Origin: an uncultured Planctomycetaceae bacterium | GTDB taxonomy: Bacteria > Planctomycetota > Planctomycetia > Planctomycetales > Planctomycetaceae | Assembly (NCBI GenBank): GCA_943787265.1 | Contig: CALSLT010000002.1 | Span: 1 to 64,000, forward strand | Length of the DNA: 64,000 bases | Reading direction: 5' to 3' | Shown: positions 26,676 to 36,581 of the stretch, piece by piece | Layout of the letters: every line of letters begins with the position of its first letter | How positions within the stretch are numbered: position 1 is the first letter of the stretch | Notes under the pieces: model-generated | The model's database searches: none | The model's input: only the letters and a program-made list of their open reading frames with translations | What the model was told of the DNA's origin: nothing | Translations under genes and position numbers: made by a program

Positions 26676-26980
26676 CACGGCCTGGATGCTTGCTACTATC
26701 GTTCGAAATTCTGCCGGCGATACTTGGTTTGAGACGCAAATTCCGCATACGTTTCCTGTCAAATCAGCGCATCTTGCCCTGATTTCGACCTTTCACTACC
26801 ATCGCCCGAGTGGCCAATCTCGATGCGGGTAATCTGTAGTCACCCGTCTCGACCTATCAGTAAAGTCCTGTTGAAACGTATTGACTTGTGACGCGTTTTC
26901 AGGGCTTTCGCCCGCCGACAATCTTTTCTCAGTCGTCAGGATGTATGCCGGCTGAGATTTATCGAGCAGACAGGTGAACT
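26676..26980. other. Intergenic region upstream of the tail-specific protease gene
   Basis: 305 bases. It ends in AGGTGA (26972-26977) before the protease start. A TTGACT hexamer lies at 26881 but I find no convincing partner at the right spacing. I see no gene, tRNA or hairpin worth naming. Confidence 0.3.
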
Positions 26981-29023
26981 ATGAAATTGAAGAGCCCATC
27001 GAAAGCTGCCTGTACCACCGTCACTGTTGCTGTCCTGCTAGTAGCAACGACGATCTTCGCCCAGCAACTCGGCCGGCCAACGGCTGAAGACGCGACAACG
27101 GCACGGCTCGTCTGCAGCATGATCAACCGGTACCACATCAATCATGGTGAGATTGATGATTCAGTTTCACCAAGGTTACTCGATCGATTTATCGAGATGC
27201 TCGACCCTCAGAAAGTTTACTTCCTGAAGGAAGACATCGATGAATTTTCACGTCTGCGGACGCAACTCGATGACCTCGTCAAACAAGGCGACGTTAGCTT
27301 TGCTTACGACGTTTTCGACATCTACCGCCGCCGCTTCGATTCGCGAATGGATCACGCTCACAAACTTATCGATGTAGAGCATGATTTTACCATCGAAGAA
27401 GAACTCAACACAGACTTCGAGGCACGTGCATGGGCATCCACCGACGCAGAACTCAACGAACGATGGCGGCAACGAGTTAAGTTCGACGTACTGAACCGAA
27501 CACTCGACAAGGACGAAGACATCGCCGAGGTCCGAGACCGACTGCACAAGAGATACAACACACTGCTCCGCTCGATACACGACACAGAGAGCTCCGAAGT
27601 TCTGGAAATGTTCCTCTCGTCGTTAACGCACTGCTTCGATCCGCACTCAAGCTACATGTCTCCGCAGACTCTGGAAGAGTTCCGCATTTCGATGCAACTC
27701 AGTCTGGACGGCATCGGGGCAGCCCTTCGTAGTGAAGACGGCAATACCTTCATCGCCTCTATCGTTAAAGGTGGGGCCGCTAACAAAGATGGACGGCTGG
27801 AAGTCGGCGACCAGATTACGGCAGTCGCTCAGGAGACTGGCGACTTTGTCGATATCGTTGAAATGAAGCTAAGCAAAGTCGTTCGGCTCATTCGCGGAAA
27901 ACGCGGATCAAAGGTTCGTCTGCAGGTCGCCAAAGCCGACACGAATGAGTCAGTGACGTACGAGATGATCCGCCAGAAAATTGAGCTTTCCGAGTCCGCT
28001 GTTAAAGGCGAGATTATCGAGACGGCTGATCGACTTGGTCGTAAAGCAAGGATCGGCGTGATCAATATTCCGTCCTTCTATCGCGACTTTAACGGTGCCG
28101 AGAAAGGCCTCGACGACTTCAAGAGCACCGCTCGCGATCTTCAGGAAGTGCTTGTCGATTTCCGACGACAGGGTGGTGTCGAAGGCATTGTCATCGACCT
28201 TCGGTACAACGGCGGTGGAGCACTGAGCGAAGCCATTGAAGTAACCGGCCTGTTCATTGATCAAGGACCAGTCGTCCAGGTCAAAGAACCAGGCAGCAAA
28301 GTCAAAACTTACAGTGACGACATTGCAGGTGCTTTTAACGAGCCACTGATCGTTGTCTGCAATCGCATGTCGGCATCTGCTTCAGAAATATTTGCGGGAG
28401 CCATCAAGGACTACGGTCGAGGAATCGTCATCGGAGATATGACGACTCACGGCAAAGGGACAGTTCAGAACGTGATGCCCGTCAGCTCACAACTGTTTTC
28501 ATCGTTCTTCAAGCCGCAGGACCGCGGAGCTTTGAAACTGACGATCAATCAGTTCTACCGAGTGAATGGTGACAGTACCCAGAACCTCGGCGTTAAGTCT
28601 GACTTGGTCCTGCCATCGCTGCTCGACCATATGGATATTGGCGAGTCATCATTGGACAACGCTTTGGCCTTCGACCAGATCGCTGAATCCGAGCACACGT
28701 CTCTGGCATACGTAAATGCAGATGTCACATCGCGTTTGAAGAAGCAAAGTACCAAACGAATCGCGGCGAACGATGAGTTCAAGAAGATTCAGGAAGACAT
28801 CGCTGACTACGTCGAACGAAAGAATCGGAAGTCGATTCCTTTGAATGCAGAAAAACTTCGAGCTGAGCGTGCGAAGGATGAGAAGAAGGACGACGACGAT
28901 GACGAAGACATCGATGACGAAGAGGGGCCTGTTCTGCCCGTGACCGCATACAACGACGAAGTTCTCAATATTGCTGTCGACTACGTAGAACTTCTGCGAG
29001 GAGCGGTAACCGCTCAGCGATAA
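26981..29023 (+). CDS. prc: Tail-specific (carboxy-terminal processing) protease, S41A, Prc-like
   Basis: 680 residues, like E. coli Prc/Tsp. It has a signal peptide (about 10-28), a long N-terminal helical Tsp domain (about 35-235), PDZ (about 245-330, SIVKGGAANKDGRLEVGDQI), then an S41 protease domain. The catalytic Ser lies in CNRMSASASEIFAGA (residues 464-468), with the Lys at HGKGTVQ (Lys492). The C-terminal tail is highly acidic and basic (KDDDDDEDIDDEEG). It degrades or trims periplasmic or envelope proteins by recognising their C-termini. A strong hairpin terminator follows at 29092-29126, shared with convergent clpX. Confidence 0.92.
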   Translation: MKLKSPSKAACTTVTVAVLLVATTIFAQQLGRPTAEDATTARLVCSMINRYHINHGEIDDSVSPRLLDRFIEMLDPQKVYFLKEDIDEFSRLRTQLDDLVKQGDVSFAYDVFDIYRRRFDSRMDHAHKLIDVEHDFTIEEELNTDFEARAWASTDAELNERWRQRVKFDVLNRTLDKDEDIAEVRDRLHKRYNTLLRSIHDTESSEVLEMFLSSLTHCFDPHSSYMSPQTLEEFRISMQLSLDGIGAALRSEDGNTFIASIVKGGAANKDGRLEVGDQITAVAQETGDFVDIVEMKLSKVVRLIRGKRGSKVRLQVAKADTNESVTYEMIRQKIELSESAVKGEIIETADRLGRKARIGVINIPSFYRDFNGAEKGLDDFKSTARDLQEVLVDFRRQGGVEGIVIDLRYNGGGALSEAIEVTGLFIDQGPVVQVKEPGSKVKTYSDDIAGAFNEPLIVVCNRMSASASEIFAGAIKDYGRGIVIGDMTTHGKGTVQNVMPVSSQLFSSFFKPQDRGALKLTINQFYRVNGDSTQNLGVKSDLVLPSLLDHMDIGESSLDNALAFDQIAESEHTSLAYVNADVTSRLKKQSTKRIAANDEFKKIQEDIADYVERKNRKSIPLNAEKLRAERAKDEKKDDDDDEDIDDEEGPVLPVTAYNDEVLNIAVDYVELLRGAVTAQR

Positions 29024-29091
29024 TAGCTTCCCCTGACTCGGTTACTTGAGTTTGAAATGCCCGGTCAGAGGCTTGGTTGATAACAACGCAG

Positions 29092-29127
29092 AAACGCCCG
29101 CTTTCGAAACTCGAAAGCGGGCGTTTT
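29092..29127. terminator. Bidirectional intrinsic terminator between prc and clpX
   Basis: Perfect 16-bp stem (29092-29107 pairs with 29111-29126) with a 3-base loop. It is GC-rich (GCCCGC core) with AAA on the left arm and a TTTT run on the right, so it works for both convergent genes. Confidence 0.93.
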
Positions 29128-29182
29128 GCTATTTGGAGCCGCTGTTTCCAGCGACGTTGCTGATGATCAGCCCGCTTCAAAA

Positions 29183-30454
29183 TCAAGCGGCGGCGGAATC
29201 TGGAAACATCCTTTCCTCACGGCGAATGATTTCCGGAGTGATGACGTATTTGCGTCCCTCCTCCTGATCCGGCAGCTCGAACAGGATGTCGAACATTGAT
29301 TCTTCAATCACCGCTCTCAGGCCTCGAGCACCAGTTTCTTTGCGAATGGCAATTCGAGCCACTTCGCGAAGAGCCTCGTCGGTGAATTCGATGCTGGATT
29401 CTTCCATCTCGAAGAACTTCTCGTACTGACGCACAAGCGAGTTCTTTGGCTCGGTCAGGATTCGTACAAGATCATCTTCCTTCAACGGACTGAGACCAGC
29501 GAGTACTGGCAGGCGTCCGATGAATTCAGGAATCAATCCGAACTGCATGATGTCCTCAACACAGACTTCGCTCATCAGTTCTTCGTGTTCAGCGACCATC
29601 TCTTTTTCAGAAACGCCGAATCCGATCATCTTTCGACCAAGTCGCTTCTGAATAATGTTGTCGAGTCCGACGAACGTTCCGCCGCAAATGAAGAGGACGT
29701 TGGTCGTATCGAGCTGAATGTAGTGCTGCTCGGGATGCTTCCGTCCGCCTTGTGGCGGAACGTTGGCAACCGTACCTTCGATCATCTTCAGCAGAGCCTG
29801 CTGGACACCTTCTCCAGAAACATCGCGAGTGATCGACACGTTGCCGGACGTCTTGCCGATCTTGTCGATCTCGTCGAGGAAGATGATCCCTCGTTGAGCT
29901 GCTTCGACATCAAAGTCGGCTGAGTGCAACAGCTTCAGAAGCAGGTTCTCGACGTCTTCGCCGACGTAGCCAGCTTCCGTGAGGGTTGTCGCATCGCCAA
30001 TGGCAAACGGCACCTGCAGGAATTTAGCCAGCGTTTTGGCCATCAGAGTCTTGCCGCAACCAGTCGGTCCGATCATCAGGATGTTGGACTTTTCGATCTC
30101 AACATCGGTGTCGGCCTCGGACATCAACATCAACCGCTTGTAGTGATTGTGCACGGCGACTGAGAGACTTCGCTTTACTGGATTCTGGCCAATCACATAC
30201 TCGTCAAGATGCCCAACGATCTCTCGCGGTGTAGGGACTTTCGTGAAGAGCTTCTGTGGTTCGCCGCGGCGGCGTTTTTCCTGCTCAAGAATCGACGAGC
30301 ATAGTTCAATGCAGTCTCCGCAGACGTAGACGTCATCCGGTCCTTCGACCAGTGGGCCTACTTCGCGGTAGCTCTTACGGCAGAATGAGCAGTTGGCATT
30401 CTTCTTGCCATTAGCGGTTCGTTTCCCGGTTGTGAAGTCTTTTCCTGAGGGCAT
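29183..30454 (-). CDS. clpX: ATP-dependent Clp protease ATP-binding subunit ClpX
   Basis: 423 residues from ATG 30454, preceded by AAGGAAA; the frame extends upstream, but this is the normal ClpX start. N-terminal zinc-binding domain with four Cys (CSFCRKS ... CGDCIELC, about 22-50). AAA+ domain: [15 protein letters not shown] (Walker A), FLDEIDKIG (Walker B), GYVGEDVEN pore-loop region, [11 protein letters not shown] (sensor/box VII), and [12 protein letters not shown] (sensor 2). It unfolds substrates for ClpP, usually encoded just upstream; here there is no clpP next to it. It is transcribed leftwards and ends at the shared terminator. Confidence 0.96.
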   Translation of the reverse strand: MPSGKDFTTGKRTANGKKNANCSFCRKSYREVGPLVEGPDDVYVCGDCIELCSSILEQEKRRRGEPQKLFTKVPTPREIVGHLDEYVIGQNPVKRSLSVAVHNHYKRLMLMSEADTDVEIEKSNILMIGPTGCGKTLMAKTLAKFLQVPFAIGDATTLTEAGYVGEDVENLLLKLLHSADFDVEAAQRGIIFLDEIDKIGKTSGNVSITRDVSGEGVQQALLKMIEGTVANVPPQGGRKHPEQHYIQLDTTNVLFICGGTFVGLDNIIQKRLGRKMIGFGVSEKEMVAEHEELMSEVCVEDIMQFGLIPEFIGRLPVLAGLSPLKEDDLVRILTEPKNSLVRQYEKFFEMEESSIEFTDEALREVARIAIRKETGARGLRAVIEESMFDILFELPDQEEGRKYVITPEIIRREERMFPDSAAA

Positions 30455-30705
30455 TCGATTTCCTTCAGTGCTGTCAATCTCGACGGAACTAAATCTCACA
30501 GTCAAAGACCTGACTGCAAAAAATGATCCCGCGATCGGTGATCTCAATGGTGCCGGGCGGTCGAGCCACACTGGCCGTTCGCACGCCGTAGATTCTTATG
30601 TCGGGCTCAACCATGAGTCCGACCAGCCCGCAACGCCTGGGTTGGTGTCAGATTCCCTGACAATGACAACCGGTCGCGGATCCGTGCGACGGTCAGATCA
30701 ACTCT

Positions 30706-31020
30706 TCAACTTTCCATCCCGACGTCCGCGTCAGGATTGTCTACGTATGAATTTGTAGAATTGTCGAGTAGTTGCCCCTCAATGGATCGGAATTCCTGGT
30801 CAGTCAGCTCACCCCGACGTTCCAGATCCTTGAAGTGGACGAGCAATTCAGCTTGATCAGCCGCAGTATCGGAACCATCCCGATACCAGGAGCGAAACTT
30901 CAAAGCAGACCAGATCAGTACGATCAGACATAACGACGTTAAACAGTAAGAGACTGCACTCTCTCTGATTATTGTCGAAACTCTATCAAGTGCGCCAAAC
31001 AAAACGGTCGTCCGTAGCAA
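30706..31020 (-). CDS. Small single-pass membrane protein with SHOCT-like tail
   Basis: Up to 104 residues; the first in-frame start is TTG (31020), so the exact start is uncertain. One transmembrane segment (about 25-45, YCLTSLCLIVLIWSAL). The C-terminal KDLERRGELTDQEFRSIEGQLL segment has the short amphipathic form of the SHOCT/short C-terminal domain, often found at the end of small membrane proteins. No catalytic residues. It lies between clpX and the BatA-like gene on the same strand, with no obvious shared role. Confidence 0.55.
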   Translation of the reverse strand: MLRTTVLFGALDRVSTIIRESAVSYCLTSLCLIVLIWSALKFRSWYRDGSDTAADQAELLVHFKDLERRGELTDQEFRSIEGQLLDNSTNSYVDNPDADVGMES

Positions 31021-31149
31021 GAGTACTTCCAGGTTCTGCCAGCTATAAAAAACAGCCGATCCAACTGTCGCTTGATCAGTCCAATCGAAAACTGTGACGC
31101 ATTTTACCCTGTTTCCTGCAGAATCAATCCCAGTTCAAGGTGCCTGCAA

Positions 31150-33603
31150 CTACTTGTCCTCGGATGGTTCGCTGTCTGCTTCGTAGAACTTGTTTGCTGA
31201 GAGCAGTTCCAGGCAGAACAGGATGAGCACAATTCCCAGAATGACGGGAAAAACTTCCACTCCGAGTCGTCCTGCCGTTACAGACCGAGTCAAGCTTTCG
31301 ACATCACGAGCGACGCTGTAACGACCTTCACCCAGCAAGTTATCGAGGTCGGCGATTGTTGCCTGCGAAAAGTCGCTTTCTCTGGAATCGTGGTTCACAG
31401 AAAATGAAATCAGCCGTCCTTCCGGGCGAGGCTTGATCAGGTAGTGCCCTACTTCGTTGGCTTCTTCGATCCAGATCGAATCGGAATCCGCTGCCACGAC
31501 TCCTGGAATCTGCGCTCCCGCTGGCATGCGTAGTAAGTAGTCTCGAATCGGTTGCTCGCGATCGTTCTCAATCACGATTGCGTCGTTTGCGGCGAAGTTG
31601 AACCTGGCATCAGTTCTTCCGGTCAGGAAAAGCACCAGCCGGTCGACCAGAAGAAAGAATGGCCACTTACCTACCAGAAGGTTCCATTGTCGTCGATCGT
31701 CGATCTCCAGATTTCCGGCTGTTGTAAAAAGTGCAGAACGGCCTCGGCCGATCGCACGTGTAACCACTGCCGGCGATGATCGATCATCGGTAAATCGAAC
31801 AAGCACTTGGGCATCGCCGACTGGCTCGACATTCCAGCTTTTCCAAACAGGAATCAGGGCGACGTCTGCTGCGACTCCCTGAGTGTCAAAGTCTGCAAGG
31901 ATAGGATTTTCCGTATCCTTCACGTCGAGTCCACATGGTTTGCGAAACAGACGGACGACATCAAGCTGGGCAGGCAGAACATCAAGGGCTTCTGGTGTCG
32001 TCCACGGAGCGACCTGGATTCCCCGTGCTCCGTCGAAGGCTGCAGATCCCAGGAATCCGAGCAATCCTCCGCCTGAGGAAACGAACTGTTGAAGTTTCTT
32101 CCAGGTGCGTCGGGACGGGGCTGGCACGTTGACCAGGACGACCAGGTCAGTCTCAATGAATTCAGCCGTGTCCAGTTTATGTGCTGGCACAAAAGTTACC
32201 TTGGCTCCCGAAGCCGTCAGCAGGCTGAACAATGCGAACCCGGGGCCAGCCTCGACATTCTCTCTTGTTGCGTCGCGAGCAGGCGCGATCAGTAACACTC
32301 GAAGTTGCGGCCGCGTGCCAACGGTTAGAAATAGTTGGTTGTCAATTGCCAGCGGGTCGCTTGTGACCAGTCGCAACTCGCCCCGGATGACTTTTTCGCC
32401 AGTCGTGTCAGTAGCAAATTGCAGAGGTTGCGGGATTCCATTCTTCAAAGTAACTGCCAACTGACCTCGTTCAATTGGCTCGTCATTGATCCCGTGCGTG
32501 TAAAACTCGACCGTGACCTCCTGGCCATCGAAGCCCTGTGAAACCAGTGACGCCTCAACGACGAACTCGTCATCGCTCGACACTTCTTCGTCCGACAGTT
32601 GCAGGCCGGCCAGAGCCACGTTGCGAGGTTCGTCTACTCCTGCATCAATCAGGTAAACGCTCGCCCAGGGCAATCGTTCAAGTTCTTGCCGCAGTAGTTT
32701 TCCCGATGCTTCCGTCCATGCCGATCGAGACAGATCCGTGAAGATGTAGATTTCGCGGATCAACCGGTCAGTCTCAAGTCCCGCCGCGTTGTCCCCAGAC
32801 GCGGACATGGTTCGCTTGCGATCGTCTTCCTGGAGTCGCAACGCGGATCGTAGCCGATCATTCAGCGGAACAAACATCGGAGACGTTTCGAGTGAATCGA
32901 TGCGTTTCTTCGCTCCAGCAGTGTCTGCCTGAAAGAGCACCGGCAACGTGCCGGACGAGTCGGCAATGGCGATGCGACTTTGACGAGGTAGCGTCGACAA
33001 ATGCTCGCTGGCAAGTTCTTTCACGATGTCCAGTCGAGTCATTCCTTCCTGTCGATATTCCATGCTTTGAGAAGTGTCGAACAGGAAGACAGCAGCAACC
33101 GGAAGGTCCGGTGAAACTTCTGGAAGCGGCGCAGTGATTGCGGCGGCAACTCGCTGTTGATAAGGCCACCCGATCAACAGTAGACACAATAGAAGTCCGG
33201 CAAGACCGACAGCTCCTCGCAGTGATGTTCGCCGAGAAGCGATGACGTGATTCGCAACGCCCTGCTTGCGCCAACGGGCCATGACCAGGAAATACGTTGC
33301 CAGCGCCGCCCCAACGATGATCAGAAGGGTCAACGTTTCTTTGAGATTCAGCCCGTACTGCGCGGCTGGAAGCGACGGTCTCATCAGAGCCGCGACAAGA
33401 ATTGCCAACACAAACACTCGTAACAACAGCAGCCAAAGGTGCCGAAGTCGAATTCGACGAACGTTCTGTCGACGGCGTTTTTGAATTAATCGCAAAGCAG
33501 GGAAGAGAAGCTTCTTCGGCTTAGCTCGCATCATCAGGTGCAGCACGACCGGAATGGCGGCGCAGGCGAGACCAAAAATCAATGCGGGATTCAGAAGTGA
33601 CAT
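31150..33603 (-). CDS. BatA-type membrane protein with von Willebrand factor A domain
   Basis: 817 residues. The N-terminus is the aerotolerance/BatA membrane module (about 1-75: SLLNPALIFGLACAAIPVVLHL, LRHLWLLLLRVFVLAIL). Two further membrane segments follow, then a VWA domain (about 170-350; MIDAS motif DTSQSMEY). Next comes a long beta-rich, class I glutamine-amidotransferase-like region (about 430-700), and a C-terminal transmembrane helix (VFPVILGIVLILFCLELL). In planctomycetes such BatA-VWA genes usually sit with MoxR-type ATPases and DUF58 genes. None is adjacent here; the neighbours are a DUF3352-like gene and a sigma/anti-sigma pair. Probably a stress- or envelope-assembly factor. 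Confidence 0.82.
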   Translation of the reverse strand: MSLLNPALIFGLACAAIPVVLHLMMRAKPKKLLFPALRLIQKRRRQNVRRIRLRHLWLLLLRVFVLAILVAALMRPSLPAAQYGLNLKETLTLLIIVGAALATYFLVMARWRKQGVANHVIASRRTSLRGAVGLAGLLLCLLLIGWPYQQRVAAAITAPLPEVSPDLPVAAVFLFDTSQSMEYRQEGMTRLDIVKELASEHLSTLPRQSRIAIADSSGTLPVLFQADTAGAKKRIDSLETSPMFVPLNDRLRSALRLQEDDRKRTMSASGDNAAGLETDRLIREIYIFTDLSRSAWTEASGKLLRQELERLPWASVYLIDAGVDEPRNVALAGLQLSDEEVSSDDEFVVEASLVSQGFDGQEVTVEFYTHGINDEPIERGQLAVTLKNGIPQPLQFATDTTGEKVIRGELRLVTSDPLAIDNQLFLTVGTRPQLRVLLIAPARDATRENVEAGPGFALFSLLTASGAKVTFVPAHKLDTAEFIETDLVVLVNVPAPSRRTWKKLQQFVSSGGGLLGFLGSAAFDGARGIQVAPWTTPEALDVLPAQLDVVRLFRKPCGLDVKDTENPILADFDTQGVAADVALIPVWKSWNVEPVGDAQVLVRFTDDRSSPAVVTRAIGRGRSALFTTAGNLEIDDRRQWNLLVGKWPFFLLVDRLVLFLTGRTDARFNFAANDAIVIENDREQPIRDYLLRMPAGAQIPGVVAADSDSIWIEEANEVGHYLIKPRPEGRLISFSVNHDSRESDFSQATIADLDNLLGEGRYSVARDVESLTRSVTAGRLGVEVFPVILGIVLILFCLELLSANKFYEADSEPSEDK

Positions 33604-33732
33604 CGACGGCTGATTCGAGCGTTATGTGGTCGGAAAGAAGAACTTCGAGATTCGCGGAGATTAGTCGATCCATCGCGCAAACGCCAAAACGTCACACGCG
33701 ACGAGTTACCAGTCCTTCGTCGACCAGACTTC

Positions 33733-35595
33733 TTACTTCGCCACGGCCGGACGAACTGAGGCTTCAGCATCGATCCCCGCCGAAACTCGCAGCGTGTTGG
33801 AATCCACGCTGGCCGTCATCCAGGCCCGGTCGAGCAGTTGCAGGAATTGATCAAGTTCTTCCAGTCGACGTTCAGCATCGGCCTCAGGAACCTTGTCACG
33901 CCGTGCCTGGCGAATGAACCATTCTTTCTGAGCCGCAAGCATCTGACGCGTCGCGACAGAACTCGCGACTACGTTCTGAAGATTACCGGTTCGTGTTGCT
34001 GATGCCGGTCCATCTTTTTGAGCAGAAGTCAGAAACGATTCGCATAGATCAGGGGACGTTGCGAGGATCAATTGTCCGCCGGAAATGACGAATGCTGGCT
34101 GAAAGAATGCCACCGGGTCGGCATAGTGAATTGCCGCGTCACCAACCTTTCGCTGTTTGACGATTGAAACTTTTTGCCCAATCGCGTGCACGTTGTGGAC
34201 GCCGGCCAGGACTCCCAGCCCGGATCGCAGCGAACTTTCTAAAGCAGCTTCAGCCGACACGAGTGTTTCGCCGTTTCCTGGCGACTCATCAGCCGTATCT
34301 GTTCTTACATCGATTGCGAATATCGAATCGACAGGAAACGATGTCGAGACTTTTGGGTCTCTCGACTGAACGCTGAATACCCACGAAGGGCCAATGGCTG
34401 GCAGGACGTCGGCGACTGGATCAAGTCCGAGCAGCAATCCCTGAGCGACTCGTCTTGCCTGAATCAGATCTTTCGGCAGGTTCGACTGTGTCTTTAATGA
34501 AGCCAGGATCAACTTCGCGATACTTGGTGAGGCAACTTGGCCGCTCATGGCAAACAGGGAGTCAGCCGGAAGAGACTTAGCGGATGGTGGGGAAGACTTC
34601 GCAACCTGTAACCAATCCTGCCACCAATCAGGGGTGCCATTGCTGTCGTAATCTGCCACGAGGTCGAGTTCAATCGACTCGTTATTTGTCAGGCTCAACG
34701 TAAGCCACTGACAGCGTGCCAGAGTTGCCTCAACGGTAGAGAAGTCTTTGTTTGCTCGGCCGAGCTCGCTGATTAGAACTCGAGGATTCACATAGACCGC
34801 TGCCAGTTCGGTGGCGTGCCGTCTCGCAAACGCCTTGTTGAAGGGTTCGTAGACCGACAGACATTCAGGATGCCCTGCTGTTTTGCCGGCCGCTTCGCGG
34901 GGCTTATCCGAATCATCTGTCGCTTCGGCTGCCAACTCGATCGTACGTTGAATCCGGTCTTCGCGAATCGACATCACCAGCACATTATCGAGGATTGCGT
35001 ACCAGAAGCCTTTCGCATTCTCGTCGGCGCTGGCTTTTACGGAATGTGTGTATTCGACGTCGCGATACTTGTGAGTCTCGGCGCGTTGTCTTTCCAGAAC
35101 GTTCCATGTGGCCAGTGCCGATTTTGCCGCGGCCGGACTTTCGACCTCAAGCAGCAGCACGCTGTTCCGTGCAAGGTCAGCTTTGGTGCCCGGTGTGTGA
35201 TACCAGGCGAGAACCACATCCTTACTGAACAGCTCTCGTCGCGACTGATCAAGCGGTTTCCCCGACGCCGCCTGAACGGCAACTTTGACGAGCTCAAGCT
35301 GCTGGTAGTCGGGACTGTTGACCCAGTCCTGAAAGAAGGACGCGCGTTTCAGCCGAGCGCCAAACTCAGAGTCACGTAACCGTTGCCACTGAGCGTCCAG
35401 CTTCCGAGCGTGGAGACAAGCGACTGCATCCCGGTCAACGAGTTGAAACAGGTCGCGTGCTTCGGCGATTGATTGCCAGCCGCTCGCTGACAGCACAACT
35501 GCAATCAATGCGGCCGACACTCGCCGAGAGATCAGGGTGACAGCGGACCGAGCCTGATGACGACAGGATTGCGAATTGAATTTTAAGTTAGCCAT
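33733..35595 (-). CDS. Exported protein of unknown function, DUF3352-like
   Basis: 620 residues with an N-terminal signal/anchor (about 20-47, RRVSAALIAVVLSASGW). I do not recognise a known catalytic family. The layout of repeated alpha/beta units with LLLEVESPAAAKSAL, LVMSIREDRIQRTI, LFAMSGQVASPSIAKLI and an Ala/Ser-rich tail recalls the DUF3352-type exported proteins that occur next to planctomycete sigma/anti-sigma genes. No zinc ligand, haem motif or catalytic triad is visible. It lies directly downstream of the anti-sigma gene (88 bases) on the same strand, so it may belong to the sigma regulon or operon. Confidence 0.55.
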   Translation of the reverse strand: MANLKFNSQSCRHQARSAVTLISRRVSAALIAVVLSASGWQSIAEARDLFQLVDRDAVACLHARKLDAQWQRLRDSEFGARLKRASFFQDWVNSPDYQQLELVKVAVQAASGKPLDQSRRELFSKDVVLAWYHTPGTKADLARNSVLLLEVESPAAAKSALATWNVLERQRAETHKYRDVEYTHSVKASADENAKGFWYAILDNVLVMSIREDRIQRTIELAAEATDDSDKPREAAGKTAGHPECLSVYEPFNKAFARRHATELAAVYVNPRVLISELGRANKDFSTVEATLARCQWLTLSLTNNESIELDLVADYDSNGTPDWWQDWLQVAKSSPPSAKSLPADSLFAMSGQVASPSIAKLILASLKTQSNLPKDLIQARRVAQGLLLGLDPVADVLPAIGPSWVFSVQSRDPKVSTSFPVDSIFAIDVRTDTADESPGNGETLVSAEAALESSLRSGLGVLAGVHNVHAIGQKVSIVKQRKVGDAAIHYADPVAFFQPAFVISGGQLILATSPDLCESFLTSAQKDGPASATRTGNLQNVVASSVATRQMLAAQKEWFIRQARRDKVPEADAERRLEELDQFLQLLDRAWMTASVDSNTLRVSAGIDAEASVRPAVAK

Positions 35596-35683
35596 TTCGT
35601 ATTACTCGCTGATTTTCTCTGCGGCCCAAAACCGGACAGGGTCGCGTTTCCTCGCAGGGTGCCCTGGAGCATCCCGCCGTTAC

Positions 35684-36493
35684 TTAAATCGTAAGTGTGC
35701 CCGACGAGTCGTCGTCTTTGAAAAGAAACTCGAACGCCTTTTCAACGGCTGATGGCTCCGAGGATTTTCGCGGTATAGCGTCGTCACTTGAGTTGTCCGA
35801 ATCTGTAGCCGATTTCAGTTCGTTTGAAATTCCGAGGTCGTCCTTCAAATCAGGAACGAACACGCTGAAGCCGCTGGCCTGATGTGAAACGCGACTCGTG
35901 ATGCCCTGCCATGCCGACTGAGCATCCGCCACCAGGTGACTGACATCTGCGACCTGATCTTGCGGTGGCTGAAAAAGCTCAGGCGGTTGCTCAGGAACCA
36001 GTTGTTTCGGATCGGGATTGTTGTCCGCGACAGTTCCGGGCTTCTCTCGAAAAACGATCGCGACCGCCATCAGCACCAACGCGACTGTGACGACAGTTGG
36101 CCAGATGTTGCGGCCTTGCGGTGATGTACTATCAGCAGTCGGCGGAACCACGACGCCAGCATCCGAGTCCAACCTGCCCACTCTCGGATCTGCATTGCCC
36201 ATGCTGGTACTGTCAAACGTTCCAGCGACAGCCGAGCCGTTCGACGAGACAAGGCCTGCCTGCCGAGCTGCGTCGATGACTCGGTCAGTCAAATCATCGG
36301 CCGGACGTTGCGGAACCCACGCTGCCAACGCCGTTCCGATCACCAGATGCTCTTCGTAAAGCACACGGCAGTCCGAGCATGACTCGATATGCGACAGCAC
36401 TTCGGCATGCCGAGGGGCGTTCGTCTGGTTGGAGATGACGTGCTGATTATCCAACGCTGCGTCCAATTGTTCGCGAATTTCCTGACAGTTCAT
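35684..36493 (-). CDS. Membrane-bound anti-sigma factor (zinc-binding ZAS type)
   Basis: 269 residues. N-terminal anti-sigma domain with Cys3 and HIESCSDC (His-x3-Cys-x2-Cys, about 35-42), the zinc-binding ZAS motif that holds an ECF sigma factor. One transmembrane segment (about 130-150, WPTVVTVALVLMAVAIVF), then an extracytoplasmic C-terminal tail of about 120 residues ending in acidic, Ser-rich sequence. The start ATG 36493 follows GAGGAG seven bases upstream. It sits 88 bases downstream of the ECF sigma gene, the usual order. It presumably senses an envelope signal and releases its sigma factor. Confidence 0.85.
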   Translation of the reverse strand: MNCQEIREQLDAALDNQHVISNQTNAPRHAEVLSHIESCSDCRVLYEEHLVIGTALAAWVPQRPADDLTDRVIDAARQAGLVSSNGSAVAGTFDSTSMGNADPRVGRLDSDAGVVVPPTADSTSPQGRNIWPTVVTVALVLMAVAIVFREKPGTVADNNPDPKQLVPEQPPELFQPPQDQVADVSHLVADAQSAWQGITSRVSHQASGFSVFVPDLKDDLGISNELKSATDSDNSSDDAIPRKSSEPSAVEKAFEFLFKDDDSSGTLTI

Positions 36494-36581
36494 ATCCGCT
36501 CCTCGCTTCGTATTCTTCTCATTCCGTAGTCTGCTATGACTTCGTTTTCCCAGATTGCTCTTCTTCTGTTGGCCTTGCTGC

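Noticed and set aside
30455-30571. 39-residue N-terminal extension of ClpX
   Set aside because: The normal ClpX start with a ribosome-binding site lies at 30454; the extension has no homology to the family.
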